From contig JAACJP010000021.1 in the NCBI GenBank assembly GCA_013368375.1, positions 558,001 through 622,000 on the forward strand: 64,000 nt of DNA, written 5' to 3'. A model generated the notes under the pieces. That model was not told the DNA's origin and made no database searches. It saw nothing but the letters and a program-made list of their open reading frames with translations. The DNA is from Tricholomella constricta. Lineage: Eukaryota; Basidiomycota; Agaricomycetes; Agaricales; Lyophyllaceae. A program made the position numbers and the translations under genes. Below are positions 41,671 through 54,600 of the stretch, piece by piece (the stretch's first letter is position 1; each line of letters opens with the position of its first letter).

Positions 41671-43567
41671 ATTTGAGGGGACGAAGAGATCATGGCCAGT
41701 GACTGCGACCGGCAATTTGCGATGATCTGGCTTGTCCTTTTACCTTCACGTGAACTTGGCATTTCTATGATTTAACGAATTGACTGCCTCAAGAAATGTT
41801 GCAATACGGTGAATAAATTCTAGGGTAGCTTGGACGAGAACGCGCACATTGCTGCTCGCCGTTTCCCACTCTATTGATCTTGAAATCGATGGTAAATTGC
41901 TTGTCAGCATACTCATTGTAGGCCTCGACCCTGTCTAGATCTATGTTTCTGAACAGTGAAAGGGCGCTGAACATTGGCTGAATACGCTCGCCCTCCGATC
42001 TGACCATGCGTGGCAAGACGACGATTAACAATGAGGGATTCGTATTCTTCTTCCTTTGGCCCAACTGGCTCGTTGATACCATTGTCCTATTCGTGACAAC
42101 CGACTCGGACGCTCCAGCGATTGGTATCCACCTGGTTATTATCACATTATAGTGTGATGAATCAAATTGGCGAGTATGCTAAGATTACAGTCCTAGGGGA
42201 CGATCTATCGATACACAAGGATTACAGGACATGGGGTGGTAGGTGATGCCCGATCATAGGTAACGATAGCTACCCTTATAAGGATATGACGAGAAAGGAG
42301 AAATAGTGTGCAATATAGTAAGTCAAAACGAGCGACGAGTTCAGATGGAAGACGATCAAAAGAGTGTGTAGGACTTTGTTTGGGAGACTAGTGAAGAGAT
42401 GGCGTGGCTCGGTCACTGGTAACCTCAGCGTCAAGCCAAGGTAAACCGAACCTGAACATTGGAAACATAAAATGAGAAATACTCAGAAGAAGCGGAAGAC
42501 GGAAGGGCGTACCGTGGGCTTACCATTTATATACAACCAAAACGGCAGATGGGCTCCGGGGAAGGCGCACGAGCGACGGGGTACGTGAGGCCTTCGGGTG
42601 CGAGGCTAGGCTATAACCTTTCCTTTATGACCAGCAGTTAAAATTACCGTGATATTTAAAACGCACCTCATTTCTAGCCGCGACCTCAAGGATAGGCGAG
42701 AAGGGTATAGGTGACGCTGATACAGCGAATGCCGCTGAAAACATTGTCAACAATGATAACATGAAAACGGTAGAGATACTCACTGCACACCAAGACGATA
42801 GAGGACCAAATTTTGAATTCCATTTTTTCTTTTAAGGATGGTGAGGGAGGCTCCGTAGGGAGGGATGGATGGCTTCTGAGATCAATGGAGATGGGCGAGC
42901 TGGTGAAGCTTCAGGTTTATGTATCACAGGTATATAGGACAAGGCATAAGTAAGGGGACAAGGTAGGGCCTAAAAGAGGCCATGTTCTCGTGTTTTAAAT
43001 GACGACTCGGCAACACGAGCTCGGAGATCCAGATTTAACCTTGGACTGTGTGTCCACAGTGACCGATGATCAGCTCGCTAAGATAAGATTCACTCCAGTA
43101 CACACCGCCATTTGTACTTGGTGGCAGACATCTAGGAATAGAACAACAATTGCCTGATATGGCCTAGCCATGATCCTTCTTCTGAATTGAGGCATTCGTT
43201 TATATGATTTAAAGATGATCTGTTGGCAAAGGCGTCGTCCAAAATCGTGGTGGATGCCATCAAGTAACGTTGTCTAGAGCAGGGCAAGGAGTTCTCAACG
43301 GTTCATGCACACGTTCAACTTGTCCAAGTTGCGGCCAACGCGGCAGCTTTATTTGTTCTTATTAGGTACAGATTCCATTGAACTGCCGAAGCGTCATGCA
43401 ACGTCGTCCTTCGATCATCGTCGGCACCCTTGAACTTTTCATGGAATCGGGCTTGGGCTCCTGCATCCCTCTGTCCTTACCCCAGGGCCTCTCTGGCTGA
43501 AGAACAGCCCTCTGTATATCGTTAGACTCCCTTTCATTTGCTGCAGCTAATAGCAGCCTATCCTCGT
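41671..43567. other. Large spacer between MID1 and the ABC1-like gene
   Basis: About 1.9 kb. One weak gene candidate lies inside (42527-42823, minus). A 118-codon minus-strand frame at 41789-42145 has no recognisable domain and I cannot tell whether it is real. Elsewhere nothing is evident. Confidence 0.5.
42527..42823 (-). CDS. Possible tiny secreted protein (63 aa)
   Basis: Hand-built model: exons 42823-42784, 42734-42667 and 42610-42527 give exactly 64 codons with normal GT..AG introns of 49 and 56 bp. The product starts with a convincing signal peptide (MEFKIWSSIVLVCTAFAVSA). Then comes a Pro/Ala/Glu-rich part (VARAPSPEP) and a terminal CRFGCI with two Cys. It matches no family I know. 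It could be an effector-like small secreted protein or the first exons of a longer gene. The last exon could also splice onward at 42525, which would change the C-terminus. Confidence 0.33.
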
Positions 43568-45720
43568 ATGCCAGCACACCACTTGCTGGGTTTCCGTGCA
43601 TCAGCACGACGGGGCACCCAACTGCTCAGATTACCCCTGGGCCAACGTCTTCTCTCTAGCCGGACTCTACAAAATTCCCAACCCACGAGACTCAGGAAGT
43701 ATGCTAGAAGGGTGGCGTATACAACGGTCGGCCTCGGCACGTTATGGGCGATAGATAAGACGTATAATGCTTCAGCGGTGTTTCGAAATCTTAGAACTCT
43801 GTGGACCGTGAGCTTACAGCATTTTTCTCTTGCCTATCTTAGTCTGACCCATCTCAAGTGCGCCGCCATCACGATAGACTACAAACTCAACCTCACTCCC
43901 GAGAAGAGCGAACTTATACCAGAGCTCCACGAGCGCGTTGCAAATAGAATGTATAACTTATTCACGGCCAATGGAGGCCTCTACATTAAAATCGGGTATG
44001 TTTCCTCACCCCTAGTCTCTGTGCACCATCTTAATATACAACACTCAGACAAGCAATTGGAGCTAATGCAGCAGTTCTACCTAAAGCCATGCAAATCAAG
44101 TTTGCGAAGCTCTTCGACGACGCACCCCAGATTCCCTACTCCACGGTCGAGAGTGTTTTCAAGTCTGAGCTCGGTCGTCCTCCCAGCGGCCCTGGAGGTG
44201 TCTTCGAGATATTCGAGGAAGCAGCCGTAGCTAGTGCGAGCATAGCGCAAGTGCACAAAGCAAAGCTGTGGCCTGCTCCCGGCGATACAGAGGAAAAATG
44301 GGTGGCCGTCAAAGTACAGAAACCTGATGTGGCGACGCAGATGGAATGGGACTTGGGCGCGTATCGTGCCGTGATGTGGATGTTTGAACATTGGGCCTTC
44401 GATCTTCCTGTCTATTTTGTCGTCGGTGAGTTAATTTCCATGCTCCTGCTATTTTTATTGACGTTGAAAGGGAGCCAGATTTCATCTCGGATCACTTGCG
44501 ACAGGAGCTCGACTTTGTGAACGAGGCCAATAACGCCAGGAGGACAGCCGAGTTTGTCCAAAAGGAGCCACGCATGGCCGAGAGCGTTTATATCCCGAAG
44601 GTCTATCCTGAGTACTCGACAAAGAAGGTGATGACCGCAGAATGGATCGAAGGCGTTCGGCTGAGTGATCGACCCGCCATTCGTGCGTTGATGGGTGAGC
44701 CCAACAGCGGGCACGGCTCAACTGCTTCCTCCCCTTCTTCCATGCCGACAAAGCCTTTGAAAGGAGGAGTCAAGGCTGTCATGCAGGTGATGGTGGAGCT
44801 TTTCAGTGCACAGATGTTTGACTGGGGCTGGGTCCATTGCGATCCTCACCCAGGAAACGTCATTATCCGGCCTCACCCCAAGAAGCCCACTCATCCCCAG
44901 CTCGTTTTGATTGACCATGGACTGTACGTTGCTGTCGAGGAAGGATTTAGGAGGCAATGGGTCGACCTGTGGAGGGGAATGTTGGCTGGTGACTTTGATG
45001 CTGTCGAATCAGTGACATCACAATGGGGAATGGGTATCCCAGATCTGGTGGCAAGCGCGACATTGATGAAGCCGGTGAAACTGCGAAGAGGGGAGACGAA
45101 GGAGGAGAGCAAGAGGAGACGTGAGAGGGAACAGCAGGGGCGAGAGGAAGGGAAGGAGTTGACTCAATACGAAATGAGTGTTTTGATGAAGAAGAGATTG
45201 AAGGAGTTCTTGACCGACACGGACAGGATGCCGAAGGCTCTGATATTCTTGACACGAAACATGCGGTCAGTTTTAACTTTTAATAGAAAGCCTAAACATC
45301 TCATTGACAATGTTCACATCATACCTTAGAATGGTTCAAGGTTCGCAAATCTACATCGCGGCTCATCATGATCTCCACTAATACCTCTTCGCTTTTCGCT
45401 TCACAGGAAACAATCAGTCCTTCGGTTCCCCTGTAAACCGCATCAAAATCACCGGCTTCTGGGCTTCACGATCTCTATCCCAGACGCCCAATCTCTCCCT
45501 CCTCCAGCGAATTCGTGAATACTGGCACCATCTGGTCTTCCGAGGGGTCATGTTCTCTCTGGACATCATTTTCTGGAAGAACAAGTTCACGGTCTGGGTC
45601 CGTAAGCTTTTGGGCCTGAGTCCGGGTTTGGAATTTGAGGATGAGCTGGAGAGGTCGATGAGGGGGATTGCAAAGTCTAGTTTGGGAGTGGACATTGAGC
45701 CAGGTGTCTTTGAGGGGTGA
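43568..45720 (+). CDS. ABC1/UbiB (ADCK1/MCP2-like) mitochondrial kinase-like protein
   Basis: Predicted 621 residues. Exons: 43568-43807, 43859-43995, 44049-44425, 44479-45265, 45330-45340 and 45407-45720 (622 codons). The start MPAHHLLGFRASARRGTQLL is basic and fits a mitochondrial presequence. A hydrophobic segment (AYTTVGLGTLWAI) precedes the kinase-like fold. The ABC1 signature KxGQ is in GLYIKIGQAIGAN; the Ala-rich loop is AAVASASIAQVHKA; VAVKVQKP holds the nucleotide-binding Lys; WVHCDPHPGNVII and LVLIDHGLY are the catalytic- and metal-loop motifs. The DHGLY form places it nearer ADCK1/MCP2 than COQ8. In yeast these inner-membrane proteins affect lipid and coenzyme Q distribution. Exon 5 is an 11-nt micro-exon. 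Confidence 0.88.
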
Positions 45721-45922
45721 TTGACATCTCCGATTCGTGTCTTTCTGTACGAATATTGAGAATCCGGGCCGTCGAGGGCGTCGAGACGCGACCACTCATA
45801 ATCCCAGCAGGTGCCCCCTTTGTAGTGTACTAGTTTGGCTTAGCCCGCAGGTCGATTCACCCCTCCTTCACAGGCCATAGAAGTACGTACATATTACCGC
45901 TTAGTAGAAGGTGAAAAAACGT

Positions 45923-46002
45923 TACACCGAAGGGGAGTCGAACCCCTGCCGCTTGCTACCTCAAATGGAAGGCAAGCATGATAACCGCTTCACCATCGGT
46001 GT
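45923..46002 (-). tRNA. tRNA-Gly (anticodon UCC) with 8-nt intron
   Basis: Same fold as the copy at 10691: acceptor ACACCGA/TCGGTGT, anticodon arm CTTGC CTTCCA..GCAAG, T arm AGGGG TTCGACT CCCCT. The intron is 8 nt and different in sequence (TTTGAGGT). Two exon bases differ, one in the D loop and one in the T loop. The mature length is again 72 nt. A TTTTTT terminator follows on the minus strand. Confidence 0.9.
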
Positions 46003-46688
46003 CTTGGCACTTGTCCCCTTTCTTGGCATTTGTGCCGCTGGTGCCACACTTACAATTCGCCTCCACTTTGCCAGTGCGCCCCCACTGTCTCGAAATGCTC
46101 ATCTGACATGCTTATCTGCCATGGATCATTCAATGTCCCACGTCTGGGCCCATCAGCGGTTTCGGAGAATATCGCGTGCCTATACTTAAAAACCTGTGCC
46201 TCCTTCGATACTTGTTGTTCATCTTACATCTGTCACCTCAAGGAACCTAGGATGATCAAAGATTGGATAACACTGGCACAGATTTCTTGATATACAAAGA
46301 CTGGCATCAGGACGCTGTGCTTGCTTCTCTCGATATCAATACCTTAACTCGTCTCCACGGGTTTCTCTGTGATTTTGTGTTCAGGTGAGAGAGGGCATCG
46401 TCACTCGGATCACTCCTGCGAGGAGTAGGGCCTTTCTTGAGACAATCTATCAAAGCCGTTGGATACTAGGCGAGCTGCCGCTGAGAGAACTTGCAGCATG
46501 GATTGATGACCTATCTGGAGGTGGCAACATTTCTTCTCAAATCACTGCTTCTAAGTTCCAAGGAGATCGGTCCCTCGAAACCTTCGAAACCCGAACTCCT
46601 TTTGTTTGTCGAAGAGCTGGGGAGGGAACTACATAAGTATCTCTGTCTCCATGCGCCCAAATACTGTGACCGCTGCTACGGAACAACC

Positions 46689-48423
46689 ATGTCATATCAC
46701 TCGACATTGGGCGCTCTTTTCGTTGGGAATATTTTTGCTGCCATGTAAGTCTCGACTCTCAAGTATGCCTCGTTCAGCAACCAAACATAGCACTTTTTCA
46801 CGCGCAGTCTTTATGGCATCACCTGCTTCCAGGCGCTCATATACTACCAGAGATGTAGCGAGGATTCGCGCTCGTTCAAAGCTCTGGTAATTACCTTGAC
46901 AATCCCTGTTCGTGTAACGATCGTTGACTCGTTGCTGGCAGATCTGCTTCCTGTGGTATGTGCCCGGCTGTCGCTGCATCTGCGGATCGCTCACTCGTTG
47001 GACCGCACCTTTTTTCAAGGCTCCTGGACACAATTCACATGGCCCTTATAACATATGGTCTTTATTTCTACCTCATTTCAAGCTTTGGAGATGTCCACGC
47101 ACTCCTTATTCCATCATGGTATGACTGCATCCGATATCAGAATGAAAGTACAATGATTTCTCATTGGCTCACAGGAGTCTCCTTGTACGTTCCGCACTTG
47201 CGAATGTTAGACTGAATGATGACCAGTGTTTTACCAGGCCCAGGTGTATATAACGGCATGTCTGTCGCATACTGTGTTGCTTCATGGACTGATCTCAAGC
47301 AGACTGTCAGCGATTCCATTATAAGGGGGTGCGTGGAGTACGTGGCTTGTCATGGGATGGCTAATAAGAAGTCAATGCAGGATATTTGCGAGACGGGTAT
47401 GGTTGAGTTAGTTCTATACAATCAAATTTTGTGGCGCACTTTCACCTGACAACTGTTTAGTCACTGGGCGAAAAAACACGCTTCTTGCGTTCATCGTATG
47501 TTCTACTCTGTCGAGATAACGTGGCTTAACTGACGATTCACAAGGCGATCCTTTCGCTTTTCGCTTTTGGTACATATCATTTTCAATGGGTGTGTGCATA
47601 GCAAGGTCTGACTCCGCACCCCAACCTCACTAGCTGCACTATTCGGTGAGTAACCGATTTCAACGGTGTCAACTTGTCGCATTAACTAGTTTCCCTATTC
47701 AGGCTTCGCCACTCGCGCGTTCGTTCTATTCCACAAGCCGAACCTTATCCCTGTGTAGTAACATTCCTTCAGGTTCAAGGCACAAACATTTGCCAATTTC
47801 ACGAGACTATCCGTAAGCCACGGATGTTAAGGCTTTCCTCCAAATGTCCGACATAATCTTGCAGTTCTACCTTGACATCGCCTTTGCGACTGCTTTTGTG
47901 GCCGACGTACTCATCGCAACGACACTCTGCATTACCTTTTCAAAGAACATCAATGGGAATCCAAGGTATCGTCCTTAAGTGCCTTGCATTTTCTCGTTGA
48001 TCATGATATCCTCGCCGTAGAACGGATTCCCTGCTCAGTGTGCTGATAGCATATACAGTTAACACGAGTACGTCGCCATCCCCTACAGTTGTGAATTTCA
48101 CAATCTAAGTTCCGCAGATGTTTTGACAACGTAACGTGGTCCTTTTTCGACTATGTAAAGCACTTCAACTAACGCCCTGCACCAGTATGTGTTCACTGGC
48201 CTGTCTCGTAACCTTCCTCGTCTGGCCAGGGAACCTTGTTTATCTGGGAATTTATTTCTCGCTCAGCAAACGTAATGATTTTAATCTTCGCAGACTTTAT
48301 CCTGATTGCCACTAACGTCGAAATACAGTGTACCTGAACAGCTTGTTGGCAATGCTCAATGCCAGAAGGAGCTTGATTCTCAAGTATGCGTCGGGATCTC
48401 TGCAATTTGAAATGCACACGTAG
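46689..48423 (+). CDS. DUF6534-family membrane protein (copy 1)
   Basis: Seven-segment-type membrane protein of a family expanded in Agaricomycetes; function unknown. Exon 1 (46689-46744) encodes MSYHSTLGALFVGNIFAA. Following exons give LYGITCFQALIYYQRCSEDS, LLDTIHMALITYGLYFYLIS, VSDSIIRGIFARRVW, then the DUF6534 domain proper: FYLDIAFATAFVADVLIATT, TDSLLSVLIAYTVNT, a 13-nt micro-exon, CSLACLVTFLVWPGNLVYLG and LYLNSLLAMLNARRSL. It ends QFEMHT. Roughly a dozen exons. The exon between WSLL and VSDSIIRG (about 47,180-47,330) cannot be resolved with confidence, so I cannot exclude a defect there. The second copy lies about 2.8 kb downstream. Confidence 0.68.
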
Positions 48424-48629
48424 CGAACATTGGCGGCTGGACTCTTTCTCTATTTATTGACTGGACTAAACTTGTTTTTATTACCTCACCCAGGACGCGC
48501 CTGCAATTCCCTCCTTTGGCATGCCACGGTATAAATTCATATTATGTAATAAGTATATGATTTTCTTGAAATCAAGCACAGCAGCAGCAAAAAACGATCA
48601 TCCACGGGATTTGTAGGCGCATAAGTCAT

Positions 48630-48937
48630 TGGAGCGCATCCGCAACTTTTTCAAAGATCTTTTTTAAGCTCTTCCCTGTGTTGTTTACATCCTTCACTAT
48701 CGACTGCCACATTGGCGAATGATGCGGTCTTGCAGCCACAGTCCGATTCCTTACAATTTCTCGGTGTTCCTGTTGGAAGATAGAGATAGCATTGTTCGTG
48801 AGAAGAATTGCATAGAAGTGGGTAAAAAGCCAACAACGCCTACTTCGGTCCCATGCTGTCTCTCAACTTCAACCACCATGCCCACGAATCTCCCAAATCA
48901 AGCCCCGTGGTGACAGCTCGTTCAAACCATTGCCTGG
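48630..48937 (-). pseudogene. PRP6 3'-end fragment left by segmental duplication
   Basis: About 300 bp that aligns with the last intron and last exons of PRP6 (51364-51657) on the same strand. The homology stops abruptly at CATTGCCTGG, where the next duplication unit begins. The copy has lost its stop-codon context (about 33 extra bases near 48600) and has substitutions and indels in the coding part. It has no promoter or upstream exons and cannot make PRP6. Confidence 0.9.
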
Positions 48938-51657
48938 TGCTTACCTTGCCATGGATCATTCAATGTTCAACGTCTGGGCCCATAAGCGATTTCAGCTCAT
49001 GGCATCTGTGCTATACTACTTAGCGACCTCTGCTTCCTTTGACATCTGTTGTTCATCTTGCATCTGTCACCTCAAGGAACCCAGGATGATCAAAGCTCGG
49101 GTAATGATATACATTATATCAGAGCGCTGTGCTTGCTTCTCACGATATTAATACCTTGACTCGTCTCCACTGCGGTTTTCTCTGTGTTTTTGTGGTACTA
49201 GACGTGAGAGCGCTCTTCACTCAGCGAGGAGTGGGGCCCTTCTTGAGAGAATCTATCAAAACTGTTCGATAGCAGGCGAGCTGCCGCTCATGATCAGAAG
49301 ACTTGCATGGATTGATGAACGGCATCTGGAAAAGGTAACAATTTTCTTCTTAAATCCATATTTCAAGGTGATCGGTCCCTTCAAACCTTGAAACCCGAAG
49401 TCCTTCCGTTGCCGAGCTGTGGAAGGAACTACATAAGTATCTCTGTCTGCCTGCGCCCTGGAAGTACTGTAACCGCTGTTACGGAAGCACCATGATATAC
49501 GACACGACATTAGGCGCTCTATTCATTGGGATTGTTTTTGCTGCCATGTAAGTCTCGACTCCCTCGTTGAGCAACTAACCATAGCAATTTTTCATGCGCA
49601 GTCTCTATGGTATCACCTGCTTCCAGGCGTTCATATACTACCAGAGATGTAGCCAAGATTCGCGTTCATATAGAGCTCTGGTAATTACCTTGACAATCCC
49701 TTTTCGTGTAACGATCATTGACGTGTTGCTGGCAGATCTGCTTCTTGTGGTATGTGCTCGGCCGTCGCTGCCCCTGCGGATCGCTGACTCGTGGACTGCA
49801 ATTTTTTCAAGGCTCTTGGACACAATACACATGGCCCTTATAACACACGGACTTTATTTCTACCTCATTTCAAACTTTGGAGATGTCTTCGCACTCCTTA
49901 ATCCACCACGGTATGACTGCACCCGATGTCAGAATGAAAGTACAATGATTTCTCGTTGGCTCACAGGAGTTTCCTTGTACGTTCCGCACTTGCGAATGTT
50001 AGACTGAAGGATGACCGGTGTTTTACCAGGCCCAGTTGTATATAACGGCATGTCTGTCGCATACTCAGTTTCTTCACAGCAGACTGATAGCGAGCAGAGT
50101 GTCAGCGATTGCATTATCAGGGGGTGCGTGGCGCCCATGGCTTGTCCTGGGATTGTTAACAAGAAGTCAATACAGGATATTAACGAGACGGGTATGGTTG
50201 CGTGAGTTCTACAAAACTGAATGTTCGTGGCGCACTTTCAGTTGACAACTGTTTAGTTACTGGGCGAAAAATCCCGCTTGCTGCGTTTATTGTATGTTCT
50301 ACTCATTCGAGATAACGTGGCTTAGCTGACGATTTATAAGGCGATCTGTTCGCTTGTCGCGTCTGGTATATCTCGTTTGCAATGAGTGTGTCCGTTGCAG
50401 AACTTGACTCCGCATTTCAACCTCACTAGCTGCAGCATTCGGTGAGTAAACGATCTCAACGGTGTCAAGTTGTCAGCCCAGAATTAACTGCTTACCCCAC
50501 ACATTCAGCCTTCGCTACTCGCGCGTTCGTTCTCTTCCACAAGTCGAATCCCATCCATGTCTGACATGTCTCTAGGTTTCAGGCACAAACATATGTCAAT
50601 CTCGCGAAACTATCCGTAAGTCACCGATATCAAGGCTTCCTCCAGATTTTCTTTATATATACTGCAGTTCTACCTTGACATCGCCTTTGCGACTGGCTTT
50701 GCGGCCGACGTAGTCGTCGCAATAACACTCTGCATTACCTTTTCAAAGAATCTAAATGGGATTCCAAGGTATCGTCCTTAAGTGCCTTGTATGTGCTCTC
50801 GTTGATCATAATCTCCTCGCCGCAGAACGGATTCCGTGCTCAATGCGCTGATAGCATATACTGTTAATACGAGTACGTCCCCGTCCTTTACAATTATGAA
50901 TCTCAAAATTTAAGTTCCGCAGACGTTTTAACAAGGTAACATGGTCCTTCTTCGTCTACCGTAAAGCATTTCAACTAACGCCCTGTACCAGTATATGTTC
51001 ACTGGCCTGTGTCATAACCTTGTCCGTCTGGCCAGAAAGTCTAATTTCTGTGGGAGTCTATTTCTCGCTAAGCAAATGTAATGGATTTATTCTTCGCAGA
51101 CCTCCTGATTGCCGCTAACGTCGAAATACAGTGTACCTGAACAGCTTGTTGGCAATGCTTAATGTTAGAAGGAGTTTGTCTTTCAAGTATGCGTCAACGT
51201 CCGTGCAATCTTGAAGGGCACACGTAGCGAATACTGGCGGATGGAATCTTACTGTATATCGACTGTACAAACATTCCTCAGGACGCGCCTTTGACATGCA
51301 CGGTAGAATCACATATTATTACGAACATCGTTTCTCTAAATCAAGCTCAGCAGCAGAAAACGATCATTGAAGCGCATCCGCAACCAATTCCAAAATCTCC
51401 TTCAAGCTCTTCCCTGTATTGTTCACATCCTTCGCGATTGACTGCCACATTGGCGAATGATGCGGTTCTGCAGCCACAGTCCGATTCCTTACGATTTCTC
51501 GGTGTTCCTGTTGGAAGAAATATTCGTGAGAAGAAATGAGGAATAGAGCCAACAACACCCACCTCGGTCCCATGCTGTCTCTCAAACTTCAACCACCACG
51601 CCCACGAATCTCCCAAATCAGGCTCCGTGGTGACAGCGCGTTCAAACCATTGCCTGG
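48938..51657. repeat. Segmental duplication, unit 2
   Basis: Second unit of the direct repeat, beginning TGCTTACCTTGCCATGGATC. It ends inside the functional PRP6 gene, so its right-hand 294 bp are the real PRP6 3' end. The upstream part duplicates the DUF6534 gene and its promoter. Confidence 0.9.
49492..51214 (+). CDS. DUF6534-family membrane protein (copy 2)
   Basis: Paralogue of the gene at 46689 with the same exon order. It starts MIYDTTLGALFIGIVFAA, continues with LYGITCFQAFIYYQRCSQDS, LLDTIHMALITHGLYFYLIS, GDVFALLNP and RRVWLLTGRK. The DUF6534 part is FYLDIAFATGFAADVVVAIT, then CSLACVITLSVWPESLISVG and YLNSLLAMLNVRRSLSFK. It ends SVQS with a stop at 51212. The introns are diverged more than the exons and the reading frame is kept through the recognisable exons, so it is probably functional. 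As in copy 1, the exon near 50,030-50,130 is uncertain. It is convergent with PRP6, whose stop lies 150 bp away. Confidence 0.66.
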
Positions 51658-54600
51658 CCTTCTCAATCTTCCTCTCTGCCCAGAAGAGCCGCGCAACGGT
51701 GCACAGTATGACAGGGTCGTACTTCGACTTCTTCAACGCATCAACGCTCCTCGCCTTCCTCATCGGCCGCGCTTCGGCCCAGATCGCCATGGACCATAGA
51801 ATCCCAGACGTAGGGCAATCCTGCAACCCACGCGCGAGCATCGCCTTGGCCTGCGCCGCACCGCCCGAGCGTTCCTCAACACTCACGGCCTCGGCCCACA
51901 GAACGTCCGAAGCTGGGTTCACCAAGCGTGCCTTTTCGAGAAGCGCACGCGCCTTGATACTCTTCCCATCAGCCTCCTCCAACCTACTGGCTAGGATCCA
52001 CAATGTCGTCTCCTTGGGACACGCCTTATACCCCGCTGCGAACGACGCTCGGGCCGAAGGATGGTTTTTCTGGGATTGGTAAATCTGGCCTTGAATCATG
52101 TACAGCTTGGCAAATTTGGGGAACTTGGTGAGTGCCGCGGATACGGTCTCGAGCGCTGTTGTTGTTTGCCCTTGCTGGCGTTCGAATACGGCAGATTTCA
52201 TCCAAATCTGGTTTGCATGTCTGTCAGCGAATGCTTGGCTAGATGAAAGAGAGGTAGATATACTGACCCGTTCAGTATCGGCCACCGTCCGTGCACGAAC
52301 CAATAACTCTCGTGCGACACCCAGTTCGCCATTCTCCGCCTCGAGTTTCACAGCGGCAAGCCAGATCTGTTCGCTCTCAGGATTTGCCACGAAAGCACGT
52401 TCGAGTACTTCTCGCGCAGCGGGTACATCGCCAGCCAGCCACTTTTCCTTGGCAGCCATAAGCCACAGAGTTTCCGATTGCGGACAATGTACCACTGCCC
52501 GGTTGAGAATAGCGTCGAGACTTTCCCTATTAGGATAGCGTAAAGTTAGAACACGGAAAAGACGGGACGTGATGGCTGAAAACAAACCTTGTCCCATGTG
52601 CCTTCTCCAGATCAGCAGCCCTGCGCCACATATCCTTCTTGTCCGGGAAGACCTTGAGCGCATACGCAAGGACCGCTCTCGCCGTGCCCACTCTACCCCT
52701 AGCCTCCGCACTCTCCACATCTCCAACCCACGTATCCAGCCGATCCTCCTCTTCAATGTCCATCGCCACCGTCGCCTTAACAATGGCATCACACGTGCGC
52801 GGCGAGCCCTCCATCTCGCATCTCTCGGCCTCTTTCAGCCATTGTTCACGGGTAAGCAGCACCTGATGGCGACGCAGCTCACGCACACCGGCTTCGATCG
52901 TCTTGTCGACGACCTCAAGGGCCTTATTTTTCTCTTCTTCCGTTTTCTGCGGCTCCCCTTCAGGAACAATGTCTGCTTGCTGCTCCAGCAACCGGCCTGC
53001 TGCGATCCAGATTTCGTGGCTCGTAGGAACGGCTTTCCTTGCCTTGTTAAGCACAGCTTTGGCTTTTTCTGGCGTTTCAAGCCGGGCAAGGGCCAGCCAG
53101 AGTTCTACGGAGAGGGGAATGACCTCAACGGCACGAGAAAGGAGAACACGGGCATCGGTTATAGATGACTCGAGGTTCACCGTTTCTTTCCATAGGCGGA
53201 CGGAATTTGGAATGTGTTCGAGTGCTGGAAGAGATATCATTAATGACAGACAAGGAATTTGTTGTAGATAAACTTGCCTTTTCGTAGGACACGCTTCTTG
53301 GCTTTCACATCATGTTCCAAGTCTGCCGCGGCCATCCATATCTTCACGCTCTGTCCAACGTGTTGCACAGCATTCGCAAGGATCACTTTTGCGTCCTCGT
53401 TATTCTGAGTCAACGTCGAAAAGATTAGCACCAGAACTATCTGAAGAAGAAAGCACGCACATGGAGCCGGGCTGCCTCTAACCATACATCCTCGCTCTTC
53501 GGACACTGTTCACATCCCATCTTGATAAGCTTCCTCGCAGCTACCATGCGACCCGCATGCTCTTCAAGACACGCTGCCGCGATCCATCCAGGAGAATGTT
53601 TGGGATTTGATTTGACTAGAGAGTCGAAAAGCATTCGTGCGCGTTTGATATCGCCTATTTCGGCATCGGACTTGATAATGACGCTGTCCAACGAAGTGAG
53701 ATACCCTTTGGGATCGACGGAGGTGGATGTGCCAGAGGAAGCTGTTGTGCTGTTTGAGATCTATATGATAGATGTAAGCGGAATGAATCGTGAGCAAAGA
53801 ATTCAAGTACCTGATCAAGTTTGAGTGACAGAATCCTATCTCGCGCCTGGCCCATTTCCACAAAGTTTGTAAGTGCTCCTGAATCAGCTGGCGTCTCGAA
53901 TCCTCCAGCCTACGAGAAAACAGCAATTAGGACTGATAAGAAGAGTGGTGATGAGAATGAGATACCTCTTGCTGTCTCGTGTCCAGCGAATTCTCATATT
54001 CGTTCTTGCTTCGATCGCCAACAATGATACTATCCGGCACAGCGAAGGTCCTTTCATCCCTGCGCCTCTTTTTCCTCGTGAGGTTCCCAACCTCCGGAAT
54101 ATTCTCCCATTCGTCGTCAGTGACCGCTGACAAGCCGCGCTTGAGGTCCGCAAACTGTTGCTGGATCTTGGGGCGCTCAGCACGATGTTTTGCGAGTTCA
54201 AGCTGCTCCTGGGCCTCTCTGATAAAGTCAATGTGACAAGTAAAGCAAAAAACCAGTCAGTGGAACACTGAAAGAAGAGCCCCAAGGACTAACCAGAACA
54301 CACCTTCGCGCTCTACGCCGTGCATCCATCGCTTCATCAACTGCATCATAGATCTTGTCTGCTTCCTCGTCATCCTGCTCATATGTGGTCCCAGCGAATA
54401 ATCCATACTCATTATCCGGGTCCTGGAACTGATCAGGGTCGACTTCAGCCTCCTCTCCTCGTTTGGCCAAAGCCTCACTGCAATTTGATTGAACATTATT
54501 GAGATAAAAAGCTGCCGTTGTGGGGTGAACTCACGCTATAACTTCTGCTGAAGGACCTTCTCGTGCAGGGCCAATATCAGACCTCGTTGTGAATCCAGAA

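Larger units (their letters stand above)
46109..48937. repeat. Segmental duplication, unit 1
   Basis: Direct repeat of 48938-51657. It starts at TGCTTATCTGCCATGGATC and contains a full DUF6534 gene followed by a piece of the PRP6 3' end, ending at ...AAACCATTGCCTGG. The two units are clearly alignable, with scattered substitutions and small indels, so the duplication is not brand new. Confidence 0.9.

Noticed and set aside
41789..42145. Minus-strand frame of 118 codons upstream of MID1 as a separate gene
   Set aside because: No domain, no signal peptide and no convincing splice links; kept only as an unexplained frame in the spacer note.
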